A stretch of 64,000 bases of DNA from Drosophila miranda (GCF_003369915.1 NC_046675.1:18786001-18850000); one strand, 5' to 3'; positions 49,023 to 62,622 are shown, counted from the stretch's first letter. Numbers and translations: made by a program. Notes: generated from the sequence alone by a model not told the origin.

Positions 49023-50277
49023 GTTTAGTCTTTTGGCGCTTCAAAATAACATTTATTTTTGTCTGAAAAGACAACAGAGCGCCATTCTGGGGTAACGACA
49101 AGTGTGACAAATTTTAAGTTACATTTATTAATAGTAAGCGTTGTTGAGAGCTTTCAGCAAATTTGACTATGCTGTTTTTAATTTTTAAGAATTAAACCGA
49201 GAATATTAAAAAACGGAAACATCCCCAAAACCATACAGTATACATATTTCTTTGAATGTACTTGTGTACACCTACATAGGTATTCATGATATGATCAGTT
49301 CTGTCCCTCAAGTTTGAAGCAATCTTGCTTTGCACAGTCCATATACGTATTCACATTTACATTTGGATGTACATATGTATATAAACACATATGTTTGTAC
49401 ATGTGCGTAAATATGGATGTTTGAACAACCAAGATCACATAATTTTATCATACGATTGGCCAAAACACAAGTCCCTCAGAGTAACACTTTTTTGTTTCTG
49501 CGGATAATTCAACAAAGCATTTGAAAATACACAGTCTGATATTTCGATACTGGTTGTTTATATCTCCATAGGTTTATGTACTTCTATACATTAAACATAT
49601 ATGTACATACATACATATGTACATATGCATGTATGAATGTTTGTCAGAATGGTTCTTACTTGCATATCCAAGTTACTCGAAAACACAATTGATCTTTTTC
49701 TTTAAAAACACTTTCTACAGACCTTTTCTTTTGTGTATCTGTATCTTTCTGTATATCTATATGCAGCAGTAGATAAATACATTTGTAGGTACATATTAAT
49801 TTCACTCACAAAGACGCAATTTTTTTACAAACATGTACAGTATTTATGTATGTTACTTACCAACACGCTACGTTACCGGCGAGGCACTTGCACATTTTTC
49901 GGTGAGTTTTAAACAGGCGTCTGTATTAGATTGACAAGGAACTTGTTAGCTGCATTTAGAAAGATACAAGATAAGATTCCCCTTAGGAACATGCTGCTTA
50001 AAACACACCCAAAATGTTGCTGCAACATTGTATGGAATATATCGATAGCACGCCCAGCAATCGAATGTTTTATAGCAGCCGAATCAGATTCGTAGATATT
50101 TTTGCGCTCAGTAGCGTACCAATGGAAATTAAGAAACCCTGGCACGAATATATTCAGGCAACTTTGGGTTGTCAGTCAAAACGTTCCGTTTTCGTTTTTT
50201 GGTGCTACCGTTCTCGCAAAATTTTGTCATCGATATGTTTAATTTTCTGATCTCGTGCTAATCGCACAATATAGTAT

Positions 50278-50334
50278 GTTCTAGCACTAACCATACAGTA
50301 TGTATGTATGTATACTGTATGGTTAGTGGTTCTA
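50278..50334. repeat. Near-perfect palindrome around an ATGT core
   Basis: The text GTTCTAGCACTAACCATACA and its reverse complement face each other across TGTATGTATGTATAC; the arms are about 20-22 bp. Part of one arm (ATGGTTAGTGGTTCTA) also occurs at about 36675-36690. It can form a hairpin. It may be a pair of short element ends. Confidence 0.7.
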
Positions 50335-50488
50335 GTGTATTACGCACTCAAAATCCTCTGTAATGTGCTACAGAGCCTTTATTCCGATATATCGATACAG
50401 CTGTTAGCACGAAAACGGCAATTGTTATTGCATTGAGCCATTATTTCAGAGACAAATTTTAGGTTGAGTTAATGAAAAATATTTATAA

Positions 50489-51232
50489 CGAGGGGGAACT
50501 TTGTGACTTGCTGCGGCGACCGCAACTCTACATTTATACCCGATACATAGTCAGTATGGCTACATTGAGCGACAATGTACGGGAGTGCGGGAGACAGAAA
50601 ACGTGTCTGAACATGTCGTCGGGCAAATTGATTTGTTTCTTTTGGCTATAAAAATGATCCGATCTGAAACAGATTCAGCAATCTCATAGATACGTTCATT
50701 CTCTATGATTGTGCGTTTTTTGTTTTCTTGTATCTTCCATATTGTGGATGCCACAGATTTTCGTCCTTGTTGGGGGCCGAAGGGGGTGGGGCGAAATTTT
50801 GAGGTATACGTTTTATAGTAAGATCCAACAGGAGTCTGGATACCAAATTTGGTTACTCTAGCCTTAATAGTGTCTGAGATATGTGGATGCCCCAGATTTA
50901 CGTCCTTTGTGGGGGCGGAAGTGGGCGGGGCAAAGTTTTGAAATATACTTGTAACAGTGACATATCGCAGAAGTCCGGATATAAAATGTCGTTGCTCTAG
51001 CTCTTATAGTCTTGAGCACTAGGCGCTGATAGGGACGGACAGACGGACGGACAGACAGACAGACAGGGCTCAATCGACTCGGCTATTGATGCTGATCAAG
51101 AATATATACATATGTACATACATATGTATACTTTATGGGGTCGGAAACGCTTCCTTCTGGACGTTACACAAATCCATTTTCACCACAAATCTAATATACC
51201 TTAATACTCATTTTGAGTATCGGGTATAAAAA
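50489..51232 (+). mobile_element. INE-1/DINE-like repeat, copy b
   Basis: Same organisation as 16637-17664: CGAGGGGGAACTTTGTGAC, CCGCAACTCTACATTTATAC, GATTTTCGTCCTTGTTGGGG, a GGACGGACAGACAGACAGAC run, GGCTATTGATGCTGATCAAG, a microsatellite insertion CATATGTACATACATATG, GGGGTCGGAAACGCTTCC and the final GAGTATCGGGTATAAAA. It lacks one internal repeat block present in copy a. Confidence 0.75.
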
Positions 51233-51544
51233 TGGCTGAAGCTAAATTGCCCTGTGAATGGTGTAAATATATGTCAAAGCATCAACAAGTCATATATTTT
51301 CTATTTTGTATAAAAAGCCCTTTACTTTTAATTTCGATGAGGAAAAACATTCCGTTTTAAAACGGGAGCAGAAATTTTCCGTTTTCAAAAATAATTCGGA
51401 AAGTTTTTGCTAATTAAAAATCAGAGCCCTCCTGAATGTATAAATTCTCTGACTCATAAAATGACATTCATATGTATTTAGGTGCGTGTGTGCCGCGACG
51501 TAAAGAAAATTGTAAATGTTACTATTCTATGAATAAAACCAGCC

Positions 51545-52018
51545 GGAGGGTGAACGTTGTGATCCGCAGCTAGGGCCGCGGCTCTATATTTATATCTGAT
51601 ACTCTGTCAGTATGGTTTCCCTCCTCCAGAGGCACACACTTCAAGAGGAAGAGTGTTTGAGGGAGAGAGAGAATGAGTAAGCTCGTGGAAGGCGTTGCGT
51701 AGCCACTCAAATTATTATTTTTATTTTGTCTATAATAATAATCAGATCTGATTCAGATTCTGCAGTCTGCTATATATGGTCATTCTCTGTTTTTGGTTTT
51801 CTTGTATCTTCAAAATTATGAGTGCCATCGATTTTTGTCCTTTATGGAACGGAAAAGGTAGTGGCAAAATTTTAAAACAAACCTGATTCAGTGTAATATT
51901 GTAGGAGCCTGGATTCTAAATTTCATTACTCTAGCTCTTATAGTGTCTGAGAACTAGGCGTCAAACAAGACGGAAGGAAGGAAGTCGCGGCTGTAGCAGC
52001 AACTCACAACGTTCCTCC
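51545..52018 (+). mobile_element. Related element with terminal inverted repeats, copy c
   Basis: The left end GGAGGGTGAACGTTGTGATC and the right end (reverse complement GGAGGAACGTTGTGAGTTGC) are inverted repeats of about 35 bp that both run into a CCGCGGCT/CCGCGACT core. The interior matches the INE-like family (TCTGATACTCTGTCAGTATG, TCCGATCTGATTC-like text, AACTAGGCGTCAAACAAGAC). Length is 474 bp. Confidence 0.65.
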
Positions 52019-52194
52019 TTATTATAGTTGTAACCAGTGCGATGGAAGCCCTAAAAGTCAATTATTTAAATGTTGGCCCAAATGTGCTATCGATTGACCA
52101 TCGTAATAAGCAATATATGTACATGTACATAATATGTGTAACTAATATAACTGAAATTTTGTTCTCACAAAATTTACAAAATTATTGACCGATC

Positions 52195-52386
52195 ATTGCT
52201 GTGATAGGTTTGCATCATACTGATCCGACTATAATAAAATTTGGCAGAGTTATATTTACACAGGAAACTACAGTTTATACCGTTTTGTTGGTAAAAATAA
52301 AATTCTTTCAGAAAGAAATTTTTAATATGGCAGCTTTAGTTGTCTTCTATAATATGTTTAATACCCTCTGCAAGGGTATAAACGAC
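52195..52386 (+). repeat. Another dispersed repeat family with CCCTCTGCAAGGG end
   Basis: Text such as ATGGCAGCTTTAGTTGTCTT followed by TTTAATACCCTCTGCAAGGG and TATAAA resembles 9930-10005 (TCTGCAAGGGTATTAAAA) and, reversed, 23690-23860. The end forms a small hairpin. No ORF is credible. Confidence 0.5.
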
Positions 52387-52783
52387 GAATGAAGTATTAT
52401 AATTACAATGAGTTAATGGTCAAAGTTAATTAGTAATATGCCTTAAAATATATGCCTATAACTATGTACATGGAATTAATTTGGACGGTACTTTCCAAGC
52501 TTTTACTATAGTTAGTTATTTTATATAAAACATTTTACTAAAATTATTTGCTTATGATTGTACTGAAAGCGACTAAGTAATACGGATCTGGATGTATTTC
52601 CGTTGAACTAAAACGAGTTTATAATTTTTAACATTCTATAGACTACGAATGTGGTAACAAATGTATGCATTTGTTGTGTAGTGAACAAGTATTGCATTTA
52701 GTATTAGTTCGATGATTTGTAGGTAAGGAGCCTTTGAGGCTATCACATTTGATTGCTACATTAAACGATTCGCAGAGCTCGCA

Positions 52784-55700
52784 TTACGAGTATTGTGGCG
52801 ACTCGCCACCTGAGGGAATCTTTTTGACCCGACTAACATCGTCGTAGGCAATGGAGAATACGCTTTTCTTTTCGGCAATCGGATTGCGACGACCCATGCT
52901 GTTTAAAAGGGAGTTCATAGCTATGCCTGAATCATGGTCATCCTCGAGCGTCGAAGCATTTAACTGTTTTTGTGCATGCGATGATGTCTGATGTGCGAGG
53001 CTACGACCTTGTTTAAGAAGATTTATTTTCGAGTTCGTCACTTTAACTTCGTTTTCTTTAATGGGGGACGGCTTAGGCTGCTGTCTTTGAGCTGAGAGCT
53101 CCTTGTCTGAAGCTGTTGCTGCATACGGAGGAGTTTCTGGGTACATGTAGTGGGGCAGTTTGGTAGGCTGTGCTGGAACTTCTATTGCACTTTCACGCTC
53201 AAACCTATGTTCAGAGTGCTGCAGTAGTGGATGATTTGTGTAAGTCTCTTTTTTTGGTCTATGCTGCTTATTTAAAGCTCTGTCCTCCTTAAGCAAACGA
53301 CTGCCTTTCGGCACGGATCTGCGTGGAGCCGGCTCAGGTTTATATTTTCCACCATCATCATGGAAATCACTATCTTGGTTCTGGATGGCGATACGCGTCT
53401 TTGTAACGCGTTTTTCTGATGAACCACCCTTTTTTTTGTTCGTGGGTTGAGATTTCGATGACTCCGTCGAGGTACGGCCGCTTAGAGACGATTTTTTTTT
53501 ATTGTAGTACCACTCCATATACTTGGGCACATTGCGTTCTCTTGCCCCCTCAAGATTTCCTAACTCGGCTTCACTTTGATAGCTTCGATCAATCAATGAT
53601 GTGGCTGCTGGGTGTGTATTATCTTCTTCAATAGCTATCGAATCGATCTTAGAAACGGATAGTCGGTTGTGCGGGGGCTCCGATGAGGTTTGTCTTCTGG
53701 GATTATTGTCCCGCTTCTTGCTGTCTCTCCTTGATAATCTCGGAATTGAATTTAATTGTGCCTCCTGGACTGTCTCCACTGGTGTCTGTGTACGGGGATA
53801 CTTTTGCTGCTTTATGCCTCCCATATTTTCTGGAGAAAATGAAAAGTTTCGCTTCTCTTTTGGTTCCATTAAAAACTTATCGCTTTCTTGCCCTCGTGAA
53901 GGTACTACAGCGCTTGTTCTGATTACGATTTCATCTCCATCTGAGTCAAAAGAATACTCTGTATCGTCGCCTTCGTCGAATTCGCCATCGTCGAATTCCC
54001 CATCGGAATGTTTGTAATATTTATCAACTAGAATCTTTCGTGTGCTGTGGTTTCTGGGACTTTTATTTTCGTCGAATGAGTCCGTTACCTCTATAAGTAC
54101 ATCTGATTTCAGATGCGCGCTTGCCTTCGATTCTCCATTGGAAGTGGCGTCAGTTTTGCGGCTTTCGTCGCTTAGCTGTTTCCGCAGTATACTTGTCTTG
54201 GTCTCCCGCATTGGTTTCTTTGGTGGGACTCGACTCTTCCGCTCGTGCAGCTCTTCTTCCTCTTTAATGGGTGTGCGGATTTTACGTTTTACCTCCTCCA
54301 CCATCACGATCCTTTTACGTGGCTGTTTTCGGCGCTTTTTCGTCCTTCGACGCTTGATCCAGAACATACCTTCAGGGCTATTTGGTGGAATAAACCGCAC
54401 ATATTCATAGCCATCCTCAGACATGGACTCGTCATTTTCGCTTCGAGCACGACGATGCGACGACTTGGTTTTCATATGTGCTTGTGAACTGACGGATGTG
54501 TGCGCGATATGGCTTGCAACTGTATCAGTTTGCGTCCCGGCATCACAGTCAGTCTGCGTACCTATAGCCATCGACTGACCAGGCAGACTCTGTGTTTCTA
54601 ATGCCACTTCCTGTGTATAGCCGGACTCCAATTTGTCCTTTTCGAGCAGTATCTGTCGCAGCAGGGAATTCTGTTGCTTAAGAGAGTGTTCCAGCTCCTG
54701 GGTAAGAGAGTGGTTCGATATTGCAGGCCGCATATTTGAACTAGCTCCAACAGCATGCTCTGGCTGTGTATGTATGACCTTTACTTCCGGTTCCATTTGA
54801 GAATAAACAATACTGTTGGGCCCTGATTTTACTAATGGATACGTATCGACTTTTAAATTTGAGGCTTGTTGTACTTCATTCGGCATGGATTGAATGTAGG
54901 TTGCTCCTGGTACTATTTGATAGTGCTCTCGAATTATCTGCTTCCCATCTGGTTGCTCTTCAATAAATCTCCGCATAAGAATCTCTTTACCCGTATTGTC
55001 CACCATTAGAAGCTGTGGATGTGACAGGTTTCCTAAGGGCTTTAGTGGGACGTTTACATATATGTTGTCATCGTCTAGTGCAGCACCATCGTGAATTTTA
55101 TCTCTGGTCATCAGTTGAAGAATTTCCACGTTTCCTTCTTTTATAAACAGTTCGCGTTTGCTCTTCATACTGTTTTGGGCAGCGGGGAAGTCCATGTCGC
55201 TACCGCGATCTATTTCGTGTCTACGCATAGAGTCGTCGTCAATTTGGTGGGTTTCGGTTTCACAACGCTGTCTTTGCGCATAGTCCAATTGTTTAATTTC
55301 TCGGTTTCGGGTAATGTCATGCACTATATCTCGATTTTCAACTAAGTCTTCCATGTATACGTCGCGGTCATTAATAAGATTAGTTCTAGAGTTATGAAAA
55401 CTAAGATGAAGATCGTCTTTGGCTGTACGTTGTTTTCTGAAACGAGAATAAACAATATTAATGTATGATAGATAGCATTTCGCGGAATATTAAAGTCAAT
55501 ACCTAATGCGTCCCTGTTGCTCCTCAGCTGATTGTACATGATGTTTCTCTCGGGTGTCCTGAAATCTCCCTACGTTTTCGCTAGGATGTTCACGACCGTC
55601 ATGGAACTCCCATCGGGTAGGTTTCGTTCTGGTATTCGGGGGTTTCTCCGCTGACCAGGCATCGCGTCTTCCCATCCACTCTGCGACCTGAAAATCATAC

Positions 55701-58700
55701 AAAAGTCATTTTTTAATAAGTGTGCTATAATATATTTCAATACTGCTGCTTTCTATTAACTCGAATGAGTTACACTCGTATTAGGTGCAGATTTTATGGA
55801 CCGATTTTTGTTTATACTCGTAGTTAAAATCAAAAAACGAAAAAAAAAACATGAAATTGCAATTGAGAGCTTTTACATTTTGCCATTGGTAAGTGCGTTT
55901 TCTTTACGTTAACTACTACCGTTGAATTCTAAAAAGATCAAAATCTACCTGAACAGATTTTGTATGTTTTCCATTTGCCATTTCCCTATGCACTAGATGC
56001 ACATCGTCTTCAGCTTTACTGATATTAACTATTCTTTTGCTACAAGAGAAAAATAAAAGATAATACATAGAATTGTTTTGATGTTGATTATTAAAAACTT
56101 TCTCTCAGAATTGTATAAATACTTTTTCACTATTTGATCTAAGACAAGATGTTGAACTTAACACATAGTCTCTAATGAAGTAATATATGATTTTTTAATT
56201 CGAATAAATGTATTATGTAATTATGGTATCACCACAAATGCCGAGGAAACGTTCGTGATAACCAACTTTATTGAGGAACAAATCGAATGGTTTCTATAAA
56301 TTGTCAATCCAGTTGGTTGGACTAGCTAAAACTAAAAGTTTTTTTCCAGCTAAGTCGAACTGGAACAAAAACGGATAACTTTGTCCTTGGTAGCTTCTTG
56401 GCCTCAGAGATCGAGGGTCATTATGACGGACAGAAGAACATGGCTGTATTGAATCGGAACTTTATAGCATAATGTTTATATATACTATATGGAATCAGAA
56501 ACGTTTCCTTCTGGCCGTTACATATTACATTTTCACTGCCGCAATACACCCTTACACTCTTTGAGTACCGTGCACATACATATGTCCATATACAAGAAAA
56601 CGAAGTCTGGCTTCGGGTACCGAAGCTGCCAGATCGATCAGTTTCATTCGATTTTGATTGTGAGTTACTAAACTTCATTTTCCAAATACTCTAGTCAAAT
56701 ACTCTTAAAAATTTTTTTTGTTTTTTCTTTGACCGTCTGTTTTTAAATCGATTTTAATTTTTGTTGACTCGAGTAATAATTCTATCTAGAGAAATTATCT
56801 TGGCATAAATAAAAACATTCATTCATAAAGACTTGTTTTTAGTTGATTTCTTTTTATGTTTTATATAGTCAAACCTTCAAAATTTCAAAACTTAGCACTC
56901 TTTGCACCGAAGCTTTGAAGGTAGCGATACGCCTAGTTTTAATAATCTACAGAGTATATTTTTATTTGTATCTCTTTTAGAGATTTCTAATTTTGCCCAG
57001 TATTACAACTGTGGTGGTAGGACCGCCAATTTAGACCGCAATATAACTAAATTTGGGTCAAACTTGTCATGAGAGAAGTTAAAAACAGAGGAAACAAGAG
57101 TGCAACCACATCAACCAGTAATTTTCTAAATGAAAATTATATTGTTAATTATTGCATTTCGTTTGTCTCCTTTCCACCTACTGAACTATTTTATAAAAAT
57201 TGTAAAATAGGTTATCTGTTTGCATTTTTCCGCTACATCTCTCTATCTCCCTCCACCAACAGGCTTTCTTGCTCCCCTACGCCAGAGGGCGCACACTGCA
57301 TGAGGAAGAATGTGTGAGGGAAAATGAGTAAGGGGTAGCGTGGAAGGGGTAGCGAATTCATGGCTATTATAATGATCCGATCTGGTAGATATAGTTATAC
57401 TATGTTATTATTTTTTAAAATTTTGGATGCCAGAGATTTACGGCTTTTACGGACGCAGAAGGAAGCGTAGTAAAATTGGAAGACAAACTGGATTCAATGT
57501 GATATCACAATAGTCAGAATACAAATCTCTGAGAACTAGGCGTCAAAAAAAAGGGTCGATGGACGGACGGAGGGACGGATAGACAGACATAGCTATATTA
57601 TTTGTTAGACAGTACTTTGTATGTTATAGCATTAATATGAATGATCGCTTTAAAATTAAGTCGTGATAAAATCAATGCGCAATGATTCTTTATATACATA
57701 TATATTTTAATAAAACTTAGGCCTTATTATCTTAGCCTCATTATTATCTACTTAAACTGTTTAATAGTTGTGACATTAGATGCGCCAAATGTGTAACTAA
57801 TGAGACAGTCAACAGTAAAAACGCATTAATACAATATACAATATACAATATACCGTAAAGTTAAGTCAACTCATGAGACTAAGCCTTTAACACGTCATAT
57901 AAAATGATATAATTCAATAAGTTAGAGTATGTATAGTCTCCAAGTTTGCTACTTACGTTGCTGCACCGTACAGAGGGCACCACGAGCATATGCAGCAAAG
58001 AAGTAGGATGAGGACGGTAAATGCGACCAGTGTGGCCAGAAGTATAAGCAGCCAGAACAGCACCTTATTTTCAGCCTTATATTGAGTCTGCAGTGGTGTT
58101 AGATTCTATTAAGGTAGTGTATGGCTAATCATTGGTTCAACCATTTCAAAAACTTACGTTCGTCTGTAATGAGTCTTGCGGCATAATTGCATAGGAATTA
58201 TTGTGCTGGGACAGACGCTGCTGTATATCCGATATGTCAACTAATGACGTGCTGCCATATAGCACTGTAGCGGTGACGACACTTCGGTCCTTGATACCTG
58301 GATTATTTACAGGAATGTCTTTGGCACCTGGCTCATCAGGTCGCAGCGGTCGTATTGAGTGAATTAACACCTTTCCGCCGGTTATGGCAGACAGCGTTTC
58401 TTCAGTTTTAGCCTTATCTGGGTTGTGACCAGGTACCACAAAAGTCACCATGCGCTTCCGACTTTCAGGTGGGTAGATGCGAATTGTTGTTGTCGAAAAT
58501 CGCACAGGCACTCCTAGGTCGTAAGCACGCGCAGTTATAATAAACACTTCGTTGTCATCGTCAGAACTGGAAGATCCCGTACTTGGATCCCGATGTCTTC
58601 GTTCACTGGCGTCCGTCATGGACCGCAAGTGAATCTTATCCTGAATTGTTAATTCCCCGGTGACCTTGTCCAGCTTAAATTTGTTTTCATAGTTGCCACT

Positions 58701-61700
58701 GATCAGTTCGTACCGCACTTCGTTGTTGGGTGCCGTTGCATCTTTGTCTTCCGCATTAATTACGGCCGTGGTGGTGAAGCTCAAGAGATCCGGCGTCAAA
58801 ATAAACTCATACAGATCCTTGTCAAATATTGGCGTCTCATCGTTAACATCTATTAGCTTAATGATTAGAGGGACTTGTGCTCGATTACCTTCACCATCCA
58901 TGTCCCGAGCCTCTACGTACAGGTGATATTCCGGCATTACCTCGCGATCATAGCCATGATTATTTGTCGATAATGTGATTAATCCATTCTCTGCATCGAG
59001 GTTAACAGATGTATTTAGATACCCCAGAATGGCAGTATATCGCACTTTGCCACCCAATCCCGAGTCTAAGTCAGTGGCATGCACTTGAACCACCTTAGTT
59101 CCCACTGTCATATTCTCGGGAAGCTCCACTGTGTAGGAGGGCTGGTCAAAGACTGGTGCATTATCATTAACGTCATTGATGTAGACGGTGACGTTTACAA
59201 CGGCTGTGAGATTAGTAGCCGGACCCACTTCCTGAGCCAGCACCTGAAACTGTACAGAGTGTCGCATTTCGTAGTCTAACAGTGTATTATCTCGTACGCG
59301 CACTAGAAACGATGCACTGCGCTCTGCTACATTTGGTGTTATCTCAAATGTTCCATTATTGTTTAGCAACGTCAGCGAGAAAACTCCATTTTTTCCAGTG
59401 TCGTCGTCATAGATCCGCGGTACATATGGGTCAACGAATATTAGTGCTGTGCCTTGCGGTGCATTTTCGTCTACCCTCGAAACGTAGCTGCAGCAAAGAA
59501 ACAGCGATTGAGTTAGATAGAAAAGGTTGGAAAGCCTCGAGGAATTCCAGTGGATGCCTAATAATACTTACTGATCGTTTTCGAAGTATGGAGGTGAATT
59601 GGTACGATCTGGCAGAAAGAACGCCAATTGCACAGTAGATGCCAATGCTGGCGGTTCGTCACGACCAACTTTAACTTCTTCCGCAATTACCGTAAGCAGT
59701 ACTGGATCACCCGCATGCGTTATAAATGCAATATCTTCAAGAGGTCGCATTAAAAATATTTCACCTAAAAAAAACCATAATTCATTGAACAGAAAAAGTC
59801 GGTTCGGTTTGGTTCGAAGCGTAAATAAAAAGTTAAATTTTGATGCCTAATGTAATTATTCGGCCATGCCGCTGCTGGGTTGAGATGAAATCCTAATATT
59901 TACTACCACATAAACACAGGTCTTATATTTGAAATATACCTTGCAATGAATAAGTATACTGAAGATCTTCATGGAAGGGTCGCCACAAACGACAGTTCAA
60001 CAAAAATATGCTTCCCATTGCAATGAAGGTAGTACGAGTACATATGTACACACATGCACATCGATGACGAGAAGGTGATGAGGTAGACGGCTTGTCATTA
60101 TATTCAAGAGCCTGCCGCAGCATTCCGAATGCGGCTTCAGAGCAAAAGCCATCAAACTGCTACTGGGAAGCACAGACGATTCGAGTCGAGTAGGTACGGG
60201 ACTAGCACGAAACAAGGAAGTCTCACTGCAGTGGATCCATTGATGGGTTATGGGTGCGGGAAATGAAGAGGCGGGTAGAATTGCGGCAAAGAACTTGGCC
60301 GCCCCGAACGGGTATTACTACTGTGGTCGGGAAAAGTTGGTTTTGGTGAGACAAAGAGAGAAGAGGTGAAGATGGTCTGTGTAATCTAACGAGTCTAACT
60401 ACAAAGCGGGTTGCCGTTCGCTCCCCCTATTGGTGTTCCCCAGTAGTTATGTTAATATCGGTTACCTGATGTTGCGCTGCTGCTATTTTCTTGCTTGAAC
60501 AGAATCATTGTTGTGGTTTTGGATTTTTGTCCAATTTATTTTGCTTGCCTACTTGTGCCCTATGTTCTTCGAATGTCGCACATACATATGCAGAAAAAGG
60601 TTTTTAGTTTCTGAGACACAGATATTCGGAGGAGCTAGTCTATCTATGCAAGACTAAAATCTTTTTTGTTTTGTTTTTTATAATTTTATCCTAAACAAAT
60701 TTATTATCCAATGTTCTCAAATTCAAATAATAATTATATGAAAAACCATATGTACTGGTGATATATACCGCTTGTGTCATTGATGTCAAAAAACGAAGTA
60801 AATGGGTTGTTTTCTGAGACCAATCCAAATCGAATCTCCCGCGGGTTTCCTTTGTCGCCATCCTCCGCATGTACTTGCAATATCTTCGTTTGAATCAAAT
60901 CAAATGATTGTTAATACATAAATGTACATATATATATATAAATATAGCTTAATAGGAGAGCTCTAAAATGTACCTTATCGCCTGGTAGAATGCCAGTAGG
61001 CAATTTGGTAACTGGCGGCGCCGAAGTGAAAACAGGAGGTTGGTCTTGAACATCCTGGACGATGACTACAATTTCCATGCCAGCGATGTTGCGACTATCT
61101 TGGCCAGGTTCAGCGTAAGCATCCTATACGAAGGTAATGCTAAACAAAGGAGCGAATCGATTTGGCTTTTACTCACATTGGCCAGTATAGTTAGATGGTA
61201 CATGGCTTGCTTTTCGAAGTCCAATGGTCCCAAAAGAAAAACTGTACCTTCTGTTGTTTCAGACGATACAATTTTTTGTCTTATCGCAAAAAGCGGAGAA
61301 CCCTGGGGAGGAAAAAAGATCACAATGTCTGCCTAATGCATCTGTTAACATTAAACTTACCCATAACTCGAGGTAGACTGGTTTTTGAAACAGTGGATTC
61401 TTTCGCGCAATTACGTAATTTAATTCCGTGCCGCGTTTAGCATCCTTTGAAAAAAGCAAGAAAACAATTGTCTGTAATTTGAGTGTATGAAAATAGCAAA
61501 GTCCGGGTCCCCTTATTTCTTCTGGTTGTAATAATGGTGCTCTTCATTTTAGGATCGTCTCATTAGATATTTGCTAGTTTCTGGCTAAGTGACAAACGGA
61601 TGGACAATAAAATGTATTTATGCTTATACTTATGAACACTATGAATTCGTATGCGCTGTCTTCTACTTGTACTCTGGTTTACCCGGTAGGATATAATGAG

Positions 61701-62620
61701 GTTTATAATTCAGATATTTTAGTACAAGTCTTGCTCGGGGATATTGTAGAGCTAGGAAATGGAATTAAAATGTTGACGGACGGACACGTTTATCCCCTGT
61801 CTCTCTCTCTCTTTTAAGAATTCTAAGCAATGCTTATATTTTCACTTAAAGCAATATTGTACCACTATTAAGAAACATATCGAAGGATATTATTTATAAT
61901 TGGAATTTGATCCGTTTTGAGTAGAGCTATGAAATAACATATTACAAATATTCTCACCTCAGGTATCATTATAATACCGGGCTTGTGTGGAAATATGAGG
62001 TCATGAGGTGTGGTAAAATTGGTTGCTGTAATTGAGCACAATTGAGTGGCCATGCCACCTTTTGAGTCCTTCACTGAAACCTGGAAGTCGTAATAGCGCC
62101 CAGGCTCCAAGCGACGCTGAAGCACGATGTTTGCTTGGCAAACCGAATTGTACTTGGTGCATGGAAGCGAATCCACTTTAACGGTGGACGAAAATGCATC
62201 ACCCACAAATTCAAAGGTCAATGGATAGTCGAACTCCTCGTCAGTTGCACGCAATCTGTAGATAACTGAGTTTACTTGTGCGTCTGCCGGTACCAGTACC
62301 AGTCGCATGCGCGTCGAAGGATCGAATTTAGGATCCACGCCTTGAATGTGATGTGGACACAGAATACCAATTAGAAGGCTGATTGTCAGCAATCGATAGG
62401 CGGTCATTGCACTCAGCCAGGGCCCAAAAAAAGCCCATAGAGATTGCCAGCCTTGTTGAATCTGTTGATGTTGCTGGGAGGTAGTTGGGGTGTAGTAGTA
62501 GCATTCCTTTTGGAGTATCGGTCCCGCATTTGAAGTTAAGCCGTTCTGTTCCTTTCCCATGTGGCGTAGCGGTATGACTGTTTTGTTCTTTACAGATTGA
62601 CTGCTACTATTGGAAGCCAT
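52784..62620 (-). CDS. Cad89D: Cad89D-like large cadherin
   Basis: A type I membrane cadherin for calcium-dependent adhesion. Eleven coding exons join in frame to about 1912 residues: 62620-61958, 61444-61361, 61302-61177, 61123-60974, 60883-60769, 59764-59572, 59487-58158, 58105-57957 (start may be 58090), 56039-55949, 55687-55503, 55436-52784. A signal peptide follows the internal Met72 (MTAYRLLTISLLIGILCP), so ATG 62407 may be the real start. About six extracellular cadherin repeats carry calcium motifs (VNDNAPVF, ATDLDSG, VDENAPQG; divergent VQDQPPVF and VNDETPIF). A membrane-adjacent domain, one transmembrane helix near 902-930 and a roughly 980-residue charged, low-complexity tail follow. 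The 5' acceptor at 62624-62623 shows an upstream leader exon. The paralogue assignment rests on position and pattern, from memory; other cadherins are not excluded. Confidence 0.8.
56440..56580 (+). mobile_element. INE-like 3' end in a cadherin intron
   Basis: TATATACTATATGGAATCAG, GAAACGTTTCCTTCTGGCCG, TTACATATTACATTTTCACT and CTCTTTGAGTACCG follow the order of the 3' end of copies a and b, with more divergence. It lies in the intron between the exons starting 56039 and ending 57957. Confidence 0.55.
57230..57605 (+). mobile_element. INE-like repeat, copy d, in a cadherin intron
   Basis: It shares with copies b and c the segments GCATGAGGAAGAATGTGTGA (compare TTCAAGAGGAAGAGTGTTTG), ATAATGATCCGATCTG, TTTGGATGCCAGAGATTTAC, GAGAACTAGGCGTC and a GGACGGACGGAGGGACGG run. 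The 3' terminus (GTATCGGGTATAAAA) is missing. Confidence 0.6.
59793..59835 (+). repeat. Short copy of the TIR-element arm in a cadherin intron
   Basis: AAAAAGTCGGTTCGGTTTGG and the following TTCGAAGCGTAAATAAAAA match the start of the repeat at 41122 and the inner arm of the elements at 11238 and 46692. It is about 40 bp and lies in the 1-kb intron between 59764 and 60769. Confidence 0.5.
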
Positions 62621-62622
62621 TT

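Noticed and set aside
53601..54017. 138-codon plus-strand ORF, and others between 53419 and 55345
   Set aside because: They are antisense shadows of the long cadherin tail exon and end where constraint of the sense frame relaxes.
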